A DNA stretch of 39,933 nucleotides from Samsonia erythrinae. Lineage in GTDB: Bacteria > Pseudomonadota > Gammaproteobacteria > Enterobacterales > Enterobacteriaceae. The notes under the pieces were generated by a model. It did not search any database. It saw only the letters and a list, made by a program, of their open reading frames with translations, and was not told the origin of the DNA. Shown piece after piece: positions 27,303 to 37,300 of this stretch (position 1 is the first letter of the stretch; each line of letters starts with the position of its first letter). The DNA lies in NCBI RefSeq assembly GCF_004342665.1, contig NZ_SMBY01000017.1, forward strand, positions 1 through 39,933, in the 5' to 3' direction. The translations under genes and the position numbers were made by a program.

Positions 27303-29339
27303 GTGGCAAACAGTACGGGACTACAGTTCACCGTGAAGATGGGCTCGCTGCCCGAGAGCACCTTCGCGGTAGTGGATTTCAGGCTGGACGAGGGGCTGAA
27401 CCGACCCTTCAGTCTGTCGCTGAGTCTGGCCAGCGCGCTGCCGGATGTGGATTTTGGCGCGGTGCTGGACCAGCCGTGCGAGCTGCGGGTGTGGTACGAA
27501 GGAGAGCTGAAACGCCGGGTGAGCGGGATTGTCAGCGCCTTCACGCAGGGCAATACCGGTTTTCGCCGTACCCGCTATCAGGCGGAGGTGCGTCCGGCAC
27601 TGTGGCGCTTAGGGTTACGCACCAATGCCCGCATCTTTCAGGCGCAGCAACCGCAGGCGATTATCGCCGCGCTGCTGGAGGAGGCCGGCATCACCGACTA
27701 CGCCTTTGCGCTGCGTCATGACCACGCCCAACGCGAATACTGCGTGCAGTACCGGGAAAGCGACCTGGCGTTTGTCACCCGGCTGGCCGCCGAAGAGGGG
27801 ATGTATTTCTTCCACGAATACGAGGAGGGCAAACACCGGGTGGTGTTTGCCGACGATGCGGGCGCTCTGACCAAAGGCCCGGAGCTGTTCTTCAATCTCG
27901 CCACGCAGGGGCTGAGCGAAGGCGAATACGTGCGCCGTTTCCACTACGCCGAGCGGGTGAGCACCGCGGAGGTGGAGCTGAAAGACTACTGCTTCAGGAC
28001 GCCGGCTTACGGGCTGTCGCACAAGAAGATGAGCGGCGAGCTGGAGCACCAGCGCGAAAGCTATCAGCATTACGACTACCCGGGGCGCTATAAACAGGAC
28101 CCGAGCGGCAAGGCGTTCAGCGGCTATCGGCTGGATGCGCTGCGCGCGGGCGCCATGACGGGAGAAGGGGAATCGAACTGTGCGGGACTGATGCCGGGCA
28201 GCACGTTCCAGCTTACCGAACACCCCAATGCCGCGCTGAACGCACTCTGGCAGACGGTGAGCGTGACGCATGTCGGGCAGCAGCCGCAGGCGCTGGAGGA
28301 GGAGAGCGGCGGCGAGCCGACCACCTACAGCAACAGTTTCGAGGTCATCAGCGGCAAAACGACCTGGCGCACGGCTATGCCTTACAAGCCGATGGTGGAT
28401 GGCCCGCAGATCGCCACGGTGGTCGGCCCGGCGGGTGAAGAGATTTATTGCGACCAGTTCGGGCGGGTGAAGCTGCAATTCCCGTGGGATCGTTACGGCG
28501 CCAGCAACGACCAGAGCTCGTGCTGGGTGCGGGTGAGTCAGGGCTGGGCGGGCGGTCAGTATGGGCTGATCGCCATTCCGCGCATCGGCCATGAAGTGAT
28601 TGTGAGCTTCCTCGAAGGCGACCCGGATCAGCCGATTGTGACGGGCAGGACCTTCCATGCCACCAACCCGACGCCCTATGTTTTACCGGCGCATAAAACG
28701 CGCACGACGCTGCGTACCGATACCCATAAAGGCAATGGTTTCAATGAATTGCGCTTTGAGGATGAAGCGACGCGCGAACAGATTTATTATCATGCACAGA
28801 AAGATATGGATGGCGTCATCAACAACATCCACCGACAGAGCGTAGGGCGCGATCAACACCTCAGCGTGGCGCAGGATCAGTTCCAGCGTGTCGAGCGCCA
28901 CCGTCACCGGACGATAGGCAAGGATGATTTTGAACAGATCGGTCAGGATCACCACCAGGAAATTGGCCGGAACTTTATTCAGAAGATCGGTTCATCGTTC
29001 AAGCGCTTCATTGGCGGGGGTGAGATTACCCGTATTGAAGGGAGTCGCCAGACCACCATGTCCGGCTCTGAAGAGACGTTAATTGGCGCGCACCAGCGGA
29101 TTCTGGTCAATACGGACAGCTACCTGAAAGCGGCGGATATTGTGCTGGAAGCGGGACAGGCGCTGACCATCAAAGCGCCTGGCGGTTTTATCAAGATTGA
29201 TAGCGCAGGCGTTACGATCTCCGGAACGATTGTGAAAATCAACGACGGCGGCGCGGCTGGCGTCGGGACCGCACCGGTATCGATTACGCCAGAAGATCCC
29301 ACGAAGCCCACGCTGCCGGATGCGCCAGACAGACGTTAA
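27303..29339 (+). CDS. vgrG: VgrG, T6SS spike protein
   Basis: VgrG trimers form the puncturing spike on the Hcp tube. The protein has 678 residues from GTG 27303, with AGGAG seven bases upstream; homologues begin near this [11 protein letters not shown] strand, so the frame's 47-residue upstream extension is rejected. Order: gp27-like domain (about 5-330, with [25 protein letters not shown]-type sequence), gp5 OB-fold ([17 protein letters not shown], then [14 protein letters not shown]), then a beta-helical gp5 C-terminal/DUF2345-like needle and a short proline-rich tail ([15 protein letters not shown]). No extra toxin domain is visible, so cargo would be attached through the PAAR protein encoded nine bases downstream. 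Confidence 0.96.
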   Translation: MANSTGLQFTVKMGSLPESTFAVVDFRLDEGLNRPFSLSLSLASALPDVDFGAVLDQPCELRVWYEGELKRRVSGIVSAFTQGNTGFRRTRYQAEVRPALWRLGLRTNARIFQAQQPQAIIAALLEEAGITDYAFALRHDHAQREYCVQYRESDLAFVTRLAAEEGMYFFHEYEEGKHRVVFADDAGALTKGPELFFNLATQGLSEGEYVRRFHYAERVSTAEVELKDYCFRTPAYGLSHKKMSGELEHQRESYQHYDYPGRYKQDPSGKAFSGYRLDALRAGAMTGEGESNCAGLMPGSTFQLTEHPNAALNALWQTVSVTHVGQQPQALEEESGGEPTTYSNSFEVISGKTTWRTAMPYKPMVDGPQIATVVGPAGEEIYCDQFGRVKLQFPWDRYGASNDQSSCWVRVSQGWAGGQYGLIAIPRIGHEVIVSFLEGDPDQPIVTGRTFHATNPTPYVLPAHKTRTTLRTDTHKGNGFNELRFEDEATREQIYYHAQKDMDGVINNIHRQSVGRDQHLSVAQDQFQRVERHRHRTIGKDDFEQIGQDHHQEIGRNFIQKIGSSFKRFIGGGEITRIEGSRQTTMSGSEETLIGAHQRILVNTDSYLKAADIVLEAGQALTIKAPGGFIKIDSAGVTISGTIVKINDGGAAGVGTAPVSITPEDPTKPTLPDAPDRR

Positions 29340-29348
29340 GGAGGAACC

Positions 29349-30719
29349 ATGCCAGGTGCTGCACGTTTAGGGGATAGCTGCGCGGGTCACGGCTGTTTCC
29401 CTGCCACCCCGATTATTGCAGGCAGCGGTGATGTCATCATCAATGGCAAACCGGCGGCCCGCAAGGGCGACGCGGTGTTGCTGCACGCCTGCCCCTGTCC
29501 GAATATGCCTCACGGCGTACACGATCGCGCGATATCCGCGGGGTCCGGTACGGTCATTATCAACGGAAAACTGGCGGCGCGTATTGGTGATGCGATCGGT
29601 TGCGGCGGCTCGGTCGCCGCTGGCAGTGGGAATGTCATCATCGGCGACTCGCCTTATCAGTCCCCGGTAAAATCGTGTGCCGAGCAGGCGGCAAAAAATC
29701 GCGCGCCTCTGTTGGCATTGACGCCGATGCTGTTGCCGACGTTAATGGAATGGGCTTCGGCCGCCGAGCTGCCCGTTCTTGATGACATGCTCACTATCGC
29801 TCAGCGTCAAGCGCGCTATCTGGCGCGTGCTAAGCTAGCTACTGAAGCGGCAACGCTGCCGGGATTAGTCGATGCGGCAAAGCGTCTGGCGTTTAATAAT
29901 GACAGTATCTTACGCGCCGAGGCGGCTCAGTATGTTTATCCGGTAGATGAATTCCGACGCGGCGTGCTTGATAAGTTGCCTAAGGCACCGGTTGGGCTGG
30001 ATATTCTGGATACGAGCCAGTTACCTGGCCTTAAAGATGCAAAATTTATGGACCCTGATTCAGGGTTTGGTTCTGCGTTGTTTAAATCAGCCATTAACGG
30101 CGAAACGATGCTGGCTTACCGGGGAACCAATAATGCGGTGACGGGGGCTAAAGACTGGTTAACCAATGCGGGACAATCCATGGGGCTGGAGACGTCTCAA
30201 TATAATCAGGCCATGTATTTGGCAAAACGGGTAAAAAAAGTCCTTTCTACACCACCGGTCATTGTCGGGCATTCATTGGGGGGCGGTTTGGCATCGGCTA
30301 GCGTTGGCGCCACGGGATTAACGGGCTATACCTTTAATGCGGCGGGGCTGCACACTAATACCGTGCAGCGTGCTGGCGGAGCTGATTTGGCAAAAACCGC
30401 CTCGCTGATCACCACGCAGGCGGTGGATGGTGAGGTACTAACCATGGCGCAAACCTATGGCAAGGCCTTGATTCCCGGATTATTATCAGGGGCGGGCGCA
30501 TTGGTGGGGGGATCTACCGGCGCGGCCATTGGTGGAGTTATTGGTGCGGCAACGCTACTCGGTGGGGCGCTGCCGAAAGCTAGTGGAAAAATGATGGGGC
30601 TGCCGGCGGTTGGCGGTTCACCGCTTGCGCGTCACGGTATGGATCAGGTTATTTCCGGGATCGAGAGCCAGAAAAAGGACGATATCAGGCAGATAACCAA
30701 TACATTCAGGGGAAAATAA
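29349..30719 (+). CDS. PAAR-domain lipase, probable T6SS phospholipase effector
   Basis: The protein has 456 residues. Residues 1-100 are a PAAR tip domain (MPGAARLGDSCAGHG, IIAGSGDVIINGKPAARKGDAV, and a second VIINGKLAARIGDAIGCGG) that would cap VgrG. Residues ~190-440 form an alpha/beta hydrolase of the class-3 lipase type: AYRGTNNAVTGAKDWLTN, nucleophile elbow GHSLGGG (Ser309), acid in VDGEVL (Asp360) and RHGMDQVI (His429). The triad is complete. A glycine-rich hydrophobic stretch (about 378-405) between the Asp and His may insert in membrane. AAGGAGG precedes the ATG. The two lipoproteins immediately downstream look like immunity proteins. The lipase/phospholipase role is inferred from the fold and triad. 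Confidence 0.88.
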   Translation: MPGAARLGDSCAGHGCFPATPIIAGSGDVIINGKPAARKGDAVLLHACPCPNMPHGVHDRAISAGSGTVIINGKLAARIGDAIGCGGSVAAGSGNVIIGDSPYQSPVKSCAEQAAKNRAPLLALTPMLLPTLMEWASAAELPVLDDMLTIAQRQARYLARAKLATEAATLPGLVDAAKRLAFNNDSILRAEAAQYVYPVDEFRRGVLDKLPKAPVGLDILDTSQLPGLKDAKFMDPDSGFGSALFKSAINGETMLAYRGTNNAVTGAKDWLTNAGQSMGLETSQYNQAMYLAKRVKKVLSTPPVIVGHSLGGGLASASVGATGLTGYTFNAAGLHTNTVQRAGGADLAKTASLITTQAVDGEVLTMAQTYGKALIPGLLSGAGALVGGSTGAAIGGVIGAATLLGGALPKASGKMMGLPAVGGSPLARHGMDQVISGIESQKKDDIRQITNTFRGK

Positions 30720-31498
30720 TGCAATGGTCGGCGGGGATAAAATGGTTGTGCGTCATCACGTTGGGATTTTTAAGCGCCTGTCAGGCAGGAGGACACAGTA
30801 TGCAGGCGAGTGAACTTTTTGAGCCCCCCGTGGTGGCGGTGCTGGAAAGCATTCAAAAAGGTGATGAATCAGCAGCTCGTCATCAGCTGTCGCAGGGCGT
30901 TAACCTGAATATTCAGGGAAAGGAAGGTATTACGCCGCTGCTATGGCTGATTTATGGGACGCAGGATAAAAAAGCGGTCAAGCTGGCGCTGAAACTAGGG
31001 GCAGACCCGAATTATAAAGATGGCTCTGGCGATAGTGCGGTGAACCGGGTATCTGGAGTGAAGGATCCTGACTGGCTGCGCATTATTCTGGATGCGGGGG
31101 GCGATCCGAATGCGATTGGACGCCTCGATCAGCCAGCAATATTCAGTGCTATTGGTGAGGAACGTTGGGCCGATATCAAACTGCTTGTAGAGTGGGGCGC
31201 TGATTTGGACTTAGTTGACAGTTCCAAAGTGAACAGTGCTCACTATGCGGCTTATCTGAATAAATATGAAATCGTCTATTGGCTGATAGAACAGGGCGCA
31301 GATATCAATATTTACGATGAGACGGGCAGCAATCTCGCGTTTACCGTTGAAGACAGTTTATCCCTTATGTCCCCTAAATCGCCCCATTATCCCTGGGCGC
31401 TGAAGGTAAAACAGTTGCTGCTGGATCGCGGTGTGACATTCCCGCCGCTGTCGCCGGCAGAAGTCAGGGAGCGTCGGGAAAAAGGAGAGACCTTTTGA
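30719..31498 (+). CDS. Ankyrin-repeat lipoprotein, probable lipase immunity protein (copy 1)
   Basis: The protein has 259 residues and shares one base with the lipase stop (TAATG). The signal peptide ends in LSAC (Cys21), with Gln at +2 favouring outer-membrane sorting. The mature part has ankyrin-like repeats (GKEGITPLLWLIY, LKLGADPNYKDGSGDSAVNRV, LLVEWGADLDLVDSSKVNSAHYAAYL, LIEQGADINIYDETGSNLAF). Ankyrin lipoproteins beside T6SS lipase effectors are known immunity proteins (Tle/Tli in Enterobacter cloacae, from memory), so neutralising the lipase in the periplasm is the likely job. An internal ATG at 30800, with a perfect AGGAGG seven bases upstream, would give a signal-less cytoplasmic form. 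Confidence 0.82.
   Translation: MQWSAGIKWLCVITLGFLSACQAGGHSMQASELFEPPVVAVLESIQKGDESAARHQLSQGVNLNIQGKEGITPLLWLIYGTQDKKAVKLALKLGADPNYKDGSGDSAVNRVSGVKDPDWLRIILDAGGDPNAIGRLDQPAIFSAIGEERWADIKLLVEWGADLDLVDSSKVNSAHYAAYLNKYEIVYWLIEQGADINIYDETGSNLAFTVEDSLSLMSPKSPHYPWALKVKQLLLDRGVTFPPLSPAEVRERREKGETF
30777..31485 (+). repeat. Tandem gene duplication, unit 1 (partner 31541-32249)
   Basis: This unit aligns to 31541-32249 at a constant offset of 764 bases with no gaps that I can see. The first ~60 bases are identical. Only the signal-peptide region differs in sequence and length between copies. Confidence 0.9.
30787..30802 (+). promoter_or_regulatory. Internal Shine-Dalgarno and ATG in lipoprotein copy 1
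   Basis: AGGAGG (30787-30792) lies seven bases before ATG 30800, just after the lipobox Cys codon. Translation from here would give a protein starting MQASELFEPP without the export signal. The bases also encode AGGH of the lipoprotein, so chance cannot be excluded. Confidence 0.45.
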
Positions 31499-32262
31499 GA
31501 TGGTGGCATCGGCTGCTGGTCAGCCTGCCACTATTGACCGCCTGTCAGGCAGGAGGACACAGTATGCAGGCGAGTGAACTTTTTGAGCCCCCCGTGGTGG
31601 CGGTATTACAGCGTATTCAAAAAGGGGATGGGGCAACAGCTCGTCATCAGCTGTCACAGGGCGTTAACCTGAATATTCACGGGAAAGAAGGTGTTACGCC
31701 GCTGCTGTGGTTGATTTATGAGACGCAGGATAAAAAAGCGGTTCAACTGGCGCTGAAACTGGGTGTCGACCCGAATTATAAAGATGGATTTGGCGATAGT
31801 GCGGTCAATTCCGTGGCGGGTGCCAAAGATCCAGACTGGCTGCGCATTATTCTCGATGCAGGTGGCGATCCGAATACGATTGGGCGTCGTGGCCAACCGG
31901 CAATATTCAGTGCTATTGGTGAGGAGCGTTGGGCCGATATCAAACTGCTTGTAGAGCGGGGCGCTGATTTGAATTTACTCGATGGTTCTAAGAGAAATAG
32001 TGCTCACTATGCGGCTTATCTGAATAAATATGAAATCGTCTATTGGCTGATAGAACAGGGCGCAGATAGCAATATTCATGATGAAACAGGCAGTAATCTC
32101 GCGTTTACCGTTGAAGACAGTTTATCCCTTATGTCCACTAAATCGCCCCATTATCCCTGGGCGCTGAAGGTAAAACAGCTGCTGCTGGATCGCGGCGTGA
32201 CATTCCCACCGCTGTCGCCGGCAGAAGTCAGGGAGCGCCGGGAAAAAGCGCTGCCGCTGTAA
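31495..32262 (+). CDS. Ankyrin-repeat lipoprotein, probable lipase immunity protein (copy 2)
   Basis: The protein has 255 residues. It starts at TTG 31495, overlapping the copy 1 stop (TTGA), with AAGGAG upstream; no ATG lies before the signal sequence. The lipobox is LTAC (Cys17), again followed by Gln. From the Cys on, it matches copy 1 with about 25 substitutions in ~235 aligned residues by eye. These include changes at ankyrin-loop positions such as Trp to Arg in LLVE(W/R)GAD and Ile to Ser in GAD(I/S)NI. The repeat architecture is the same. It probably protects against the same lipase or a sibling variant. It carries the same internal AGGAGG and ATG (31564). Confidence 0.8.
   Translation: MRWWHRLLVSLPLLTACQAGGHSMQASELFEPPVVAVLQRIQKGDGATARHQLSQGVNLNIHGKEGVTPLLWLIYETQDKKAVQLALKLGVDPNYKDGFGDSAVNSVAGAKDPDWLRIILDAGGDPNTIGRRGQPAIFSAIGEERWADIKLLVERGADLNLLDGSKRNSAHYAAYLNKYEIVYWLIEQGADSNIHDETGSNLAFTVEDSLSLMSTKSPHYPWALKVKQLLLDRGVTFPPLSPAEVRERREKALPL
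31541..32249 (+). repeat. Tandem gene duplication, unit 2 (partner 30777-31485)
   Basis: Second copy of the ankyrin-lipoprotein gene body, offset 764 bases from unit 1 and without visible indels. The differing 5' signal-peptide regions suggest that the duplication was older or that it recombined at the lipobox. Confidence 0.9.
31551..31566 (+). promoter_or_regulatory. Internal Shine-Dalgarno and ATG in lipoprotein copy 2
   Basis: AGGAGG (31551-31556) lies seven bases before ATG 31564, exactly as in copy 1. Since this gene's own start is a TTG, the internal ATG could be the stronger of the two start sites. Confidence 0.45.
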
Positions 32263-32323
32263 TTTCTTTTCGATTCGTCTTTTTATTATTCATTACGTGC
32301 CTAAACATAAATAGCACTTTCCT

Positions 32324-32350
32324 ACCCGACAATCCGCATGATTATCGGGT
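32324..32350 (+). terminator. Hairpin after the immunity lipoproteins (weak terminator)
   Basis: ACCCGACAAT pairs with ATTATCGGGT with one mismatch and a short loop, in the 157-base gap between copy 2 and the first DUF4123 gene. There is no T-run, so termination is uncertain. The gap contains no gene. Confidence 0.3.
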
Positions 32351-32419
32351 CGTTGCTGTGGCGATGAATACACGTGCATCGTATTAAAAATTATCTCATT
32401 TATAGACAGGCAAATAGCA

Positions 32420-33376
32420 ATGGTGACAAACGGTTATACCCTGTTTGAAATCAGCCAGTTTGATGTGCCTTTGTATGCGATTATCTCACCGCTAAGTTAT
32501 CCCGCATTACCCGACTATTGGCAGGCCTTTCAACCGGTGGCAGAGGATATATGGCAGCCGTTGCGTTTTGGCGAAGAGGCCGAAAACTGGCAGCAATGGG
32601 CGCCTATCGTGGTAAAAATTGAAGAAGGAAAGCCGGGAGAAACATTATTGCACTGGCTGATGGATACGCAGCCGGCGCGGCATGGCGGCGTGGTCCTCAT
32701 GCATGGCGCACTGACATTACAACAGGTTGTTGATTTTTGGCAGCAGCGAATTTTCTGCATCTGGCCCGATGGCACGCGAGCGCTGTTTCGCAGCTATGCG
32801 CCAGAGGTTTTATCGGTCTGGTTGTCAACTCTGGACCATGCCGCGCAAATCGATTTCCTTGGTCCGCTTAATCATCTGTATTTGCCTCTGGTAAAGAGCG
32901 AACGTGGAGAATATCAGCTATTCGCGCTGCGAGACGTTAAAGATGAAAATAAGCACAAGATTGATAAAACGTACCAAATTCATTTAACGCATTATCAATA
33001 TTATCTTCTCGCTAATGACAATCGATTACACCGCTTAGCGAATGAACTCTTTCTTTTTGTCAGCGCGAAATGTGTTTTTCCGTTGGATATCGACATAGTC
33101 AAAGCGAGTTTTATTAACGGTATTGCATTAGCGAAGCAATATTATCCCAACGCCAGTGAAGCGGAATGTGAAGCCTGGTCGGCTCACCGCTGGGTACTTG
33201 GCAGTGAATTCTATTTACATCCGCTATTTATTCATCTCACTGAACACTATTCAATTGCGGACAGTCTGCGGATTTTTAAATCTGAACCTGAGCGTATTGA
33301 CAGTGTGCGCATTCATTATCACCGCCCCGGTTGGATGCGGGGAGAGCTACCTGACATAACGGAGGTCACGCTGTGA
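32420..33376 (+). CDS. DUF4123 T6SS effector adaptor (first of two)
   Basis: DUF4123 proteins (Tap-1/TEC type) are cytoplasmic chaperones that load a specific effector onto VgrG and are not themselves secreted. The protein has 318 residues. The N-terminal ~140 residues fit the family: YTLFEISQFDVPLYAIISPL, then TLLHWLMDTQPARHGGVVLMHG, then IWPDGTRALFRSYAPEVLSVW. The C-terminal half is helical and variable. The Shine-Dalgarno is weak, so the start is less certain than for its neighbours. It overlaps the next gene, also DUF4123, and precedes the Rhs effector, so Rhs is the likely client. Confidence 0.82.
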   Translation: MVTNGYTLFEISQFDVPLYAIISPLSYPALPDYWQAFQPVAEDIWQPLRFGEEAENWQQWAPIVVKIEEGKPGETLLHWLMDTQPARHGGVVLMHGALTLQQVVDFWQQRIFCIWPDGTRALFRSYAPEVLSVWLSTLDHAAQIDFLGPLNHLYLPLVKSERGEYQLFALRDVKDENKHKIDKTYQIHLTHYQYYLLANDNRLHRLANELFLFVSAKCVFPLDIDIVKASFINGIALAKQYYPNASEAECEAWSAHRWVLGSEFYLHPLFIHLTEHYSIADSLRIFKSEPERIDSVRIHYHRPGWMRGELPDITEVTL

Positions 33377-34290
33377 GTCTATCGCAACCTTTTCTTGAAC
33401 TGCTGCCGGAAGAGGACACTATGTGGCAAACGCGTATCGCGCAGGGCGGTTGTTTTGTGATTGCTGAAGCCGCGATGAATGATGCCGTCCCCTGGCTGGC
33501 CGAACGCTGGGGAGGAAGCCTGGAGCAGACGCGCTTGTACTGGGGAGAAGCAGGGCGCGTGCATGCTTCGGTATCGCCCTATTGCATCCCGGTACACGCC
33601 GCCAACTGGTCACAGGTGAAAGAACACCTTGTCACCCAGCCCGGCTGGGGAATGGGGTTGCAGCTGGCGTGGTTTATGCAAGCATATTCTCCGCTCGATC
33701 AACTGATTGAGGTCACGAAGCACCTACGGCAATGGAGCCTGGTCGCCTCACCGTCCGGAGAGAATGCCATTCTGCGCATGAGCGACTGGCAGGTGGTGAA
33801 ACAATTGTTATCCGCCAGTTCCGCACCAGAAGCCTGTGCGCTCTATGGCCCGATAGCCAGCTTTTGCGATATTTCGCCAGACGGAAGCGTGCGCGCTTTA
33901 AATCTCACCGCCCGTGAACCGCATACGATACCAGATACCCTACCGCGTCAATTAAGTGAGGAACAGTGGCAGGCGATTATGGCACCTTCCGAATATCATC
34001 ATTTGGAACGTTATATGGCGCATCTGCGTACTTATCACACCCGTTGGCAACACTCGCCTGACGATGCGCTATGGACATTTACTCATCAGCAGGCGGAACA
34101 GGCGAAGATCAACGGCTTTAACAACGACCGCGATATCGTACGCTGGCTGGCATTATCGACGGAACTCTCACCGGAATTCATTCATCAGGCTTGGGCACAA
34201 AACATTCTGGTACAGCCGGAATACATCGGCACGCAAAGCCGCATGGATCGCCTGTATCAGGCAGCCATTGACCATCTGGATGAAGCATAA
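33373..34290 (+). CDS. DUF4123-like T6SS effector adaptor (second of two)
   Basis: The protein has 305 residues, starting at GTG 33373, which overlaps the previous stop, with GGAGGT six bases upstream. It resembles the DUF4123 layout: an N-terminal alpha/beta part (CFVIAEAAMNDAVPWLAERW, YCIPVHAANWSQVKEHLV, WGMGLQLAWFMQAYSPLDQLIEV-type sequence, HLRQWSLVASPSGENAILRMSDWQVV), then a helical C-terminal half. Sequence similarity to the first copy is low, so the two are not a recent duplication. It lies 21 bases before rhs. It probably works with or instead of the first adaptor in loading Rhs. Confidence 0.68.
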   Translation: MSLSQPFLELLPEEDTMWQTRIAQGGCFVIAEAAMNDAVPWLAERWGGSLEQTRLYWGEAGRVHASVSPYCIPVHAANWSQVKEHLVTQPGWGMGLQLAWFMQAYSPLDQLIEVTKHLRQWSLVASPSGENAILRMSDWQVVKQLLSASSAPEACALYGPIASFCDISPDGSVRALNLTAREPHTIPDTLPRQLSEEQWQAIMAPSEYHHLERYMAHLRTYHTRWQHSPDDALWTFTHQQAEQAKINGFNNDRDIVRWLALSTELSPEFIHQAWAQNILVQPEYIGTQSRMDRLYQAAIDHLDEA

Positions 34291-34311
34291 AATAAAAAAG
34301 GACGTCATTTC

Positions 34312-37300
34312 ATGAGTCAGGATAAACAGGAATCATTACACCAAAGTAGTGCCGCTGCGGAAAGAGAGTTTTCAACGGATAAAATCATTCAAGGTGGGTG
34401 TAAAGAATGTCAGTGTGAAACCTTTGTTCAATATGTCTACTCGTCAGGAGATCCTGTACCAAATGCTCCTTTTGTTTTAACCGATAGCAAAGGGAATAAA
34501 ACGGATGGGCAAACGGATGAAAATGGGTACTTTAAAGTCCAAAATATGGCGTGCAGTACTTATCAACTTGATATTCAGGAAGGCTCTGATGAGTTTGATG
34601 CCCCTTATACAGTAGAAAATAATCCAGTACTTCAAGCCAATCCCGCGTATGCTGCGCTAGCAGGAGAGTATTTTACCCTTTATTTACTACTGCATGAAAA
34701 AGGGATTGTAGCGTACGACGTTGAGGACAGTGAACGTTATGATGAAGTTAATGTTGATGATAGTACATGGAGTGGACGATTTTTTTCTAGTGTCGAAGAT
34801 AAATATCAACTAGCCTATGACCGTTTTCAGACATTAAAAAAGCAGATTAATGCAGGGGATCGTGAATTTAAGCGGGCAATTAATAAAATTCATCATAGCT
34901 TGTCGGCAGAGGTCGCCGATCAGACAACAGAAACAGCAGTTTTGCTACTTTGTCAAATTATTCTCGGTTTTATACCCGTGGTTGGTCAGGCACCCGATGT
35001 TTATTTTATTGGTGAGTGGTGTTGGGCCGCCTATAAAAAACCAGATAATCTGGAGGATAACTACTTCCTTGCTGAAGGCGCACTGAATATTGTAGGTGTT
35101 ATTCCAGGTCCTGGGCATGCGCTAAAAATTGCAGGTAAATCTGTTTTCCGCGCAATGAAAGCATTAGAAAAAAATGCGTTGGATAATCAAGCCGTTCAAC
35201 TGGCTGTTCGTGAAATCAGAAATCTATCTAATGGTAATATTGTTCGATGGTTAATGGACTTCGCCGAAAAAATTAATAAAGAAGCTAAAGAAGCTATAGT
35301 TCTGCTCAATAAAATCATTACGGCTATTGAACTGACGGTAAACAATGCCACAAGTTCAGCAAAAAGTTGGATTATTGCATTTGCAAAAGATAGTTTTTCT
35401 GCGATTTGTGATGTCATTAAAAAACTCATTGATAAATTTAAAGAAATTGTTGATGAAATCATCCTGAAAGTTAATACGTTTATTGGGAAAATTATTACCA
35501 AAAAACCCGGGTCAGCTGTAGGTCTAGGAAAAGCGACAAAACCTGAAATTAAGGTAGCGGATAAAACTCCATCAGACGTTGATGGCACGCCCGGCCATAC
35601 GTCATCTACGGCTAGCATCGCAGATGGAAAAAACTGCTCTACATCAAATAAATGCCAAAGTAAAGGTGAACCCGTCGATATGGCTACAGGGTTTATGGTG
35701 GAGTGGCGTACTGATTTTCAACTAGCAGGTATTTTACCGCTGGCGATGAAACGCTATTACCGGTCTGGTGGTGAGCGAAGACCTGGTTTATTAGGATCAT
35801 TATGGCGTAGTAACTGGGATATTAGCCTGACACTTGAAGAAGGTGTGGTGACATTAATTGACGGTGAGTTCAATCAGGCGATATTTGTTTTGCCTGTTGA
35901 GGGGGAATGTGCTCGTTCACCGTCTAACCCGCAGTGGCGATTGACCCGCCAACAGGGACGGTTGATTTTGCAAGATGACGGTGGTTTGCACTATCGGTTT
36001 GAGCATGCTAGAGGGAAGGAATTATGCCTAACATCCATAGAAGATCGTCAGAATAACCAGATTTCGCTGATTTGGGAGTTTGGCGTGTTACGTTGGGTAG
36101 CTTTGCCGGATAACCGCTTGATTCATGTGGAAACTCGTCGCCAACATATCACTTGTTTAACGTTATGTGATGCTCATCGCAACCCTTTGAGAAAACTGGT
36201 TAACTATACCTATGACAAGAACGGATATTTGCTGAGCGTACGGGCGGATGAGGGGCGAAACTTTGATTATCGTTACTCGCCGGAAGGCTGGCTGCTGCGC
36301 TGGTCGGATTTAGGTTCGACCTGGGTTGAACACGACTACGATAAAAAAGGTCGTGTAATACGGGACAGAACCTCGGAAGGCTACTGGCCGGGGCACTTTG
36401 AATATGACGATGATTACCTGACCAGCCATTACCACAGCGGGTTTGGCGGAGTCTTCAGTTATGTGCGTGATGAGCGTAATAATATTCTATTAAAGCGTAC
36501 ACCCGATGGTGGTGAAACCCGGTTCGAGTGGGTGGATAACCAACTGATGGCGGAGACCGACCCGTTGGGTGGTCGCACGGTGTATCAGCGTAATGACTGG
36601 GGACAGGTGACCAACGTTACCCTGCCTGACGGCGCGACGCATCAATACACTTATGACGACAACGGGCAGTTGCTGGCCTATACCGATCCATTGGGTAGCG
36701 AGTGGCGTTACCAGCGTAATGCCGCCGGGCAGGTGGTGGAGGTGAACGACCCGGAAGGGCGCGAATGGCTGTACCGCTATCATGCGTCGGGACAACTGGC
36801 GACGGTGATTGGCCCGGACGGCGTATTACAGCGTTACCACTATAATCGTCGTGGCCTGCTGACCCGCCTTGAGCGGGATAATGCGCCCCCGGTGATGTTT
36901 CTGTACGACGATTTTGACCGCCTGACGGAGCGGCATATCAGGCATGAGGCGGGTGTACAGGTTCGGCGCTGGGAGTATGACGGCGTGCGCGAGTCGCCGT
37001 CAAAAGTGGTGTATGAAGACGGCAGCGAGACGCGGTTTGGTTACGATGTGGAAGGAAACCTGACGGCGGTGACGGATGCGCTGGGCCAGCGTTACCAGTT
37101 CCGCTATGGTGCGTTCGATAACCTGCTGGAAGCGACGGACCCGCTGGGGGCGACGGTACGCTACCACTATAACGCGGAAGCGGAGTTCGCCGGGGTGACG
37201 AACAGTCAGGGACGAGACTGGACGTACGGCTTTGACCACAGCGGACGACTGAGTGAAGAGCGGCATTACGACGGTCGGGTGTACCGGTATCAGTACGATG

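Noticed and set aside
27615-28658. 347-residue open frame on the minus strand
   Set aside because: It is entirely antisense to vgrG, has no ribosome site or family signature, and its Arg/His/Leu-rich makeup is typical of a shadow frame in GC-rich DNA.
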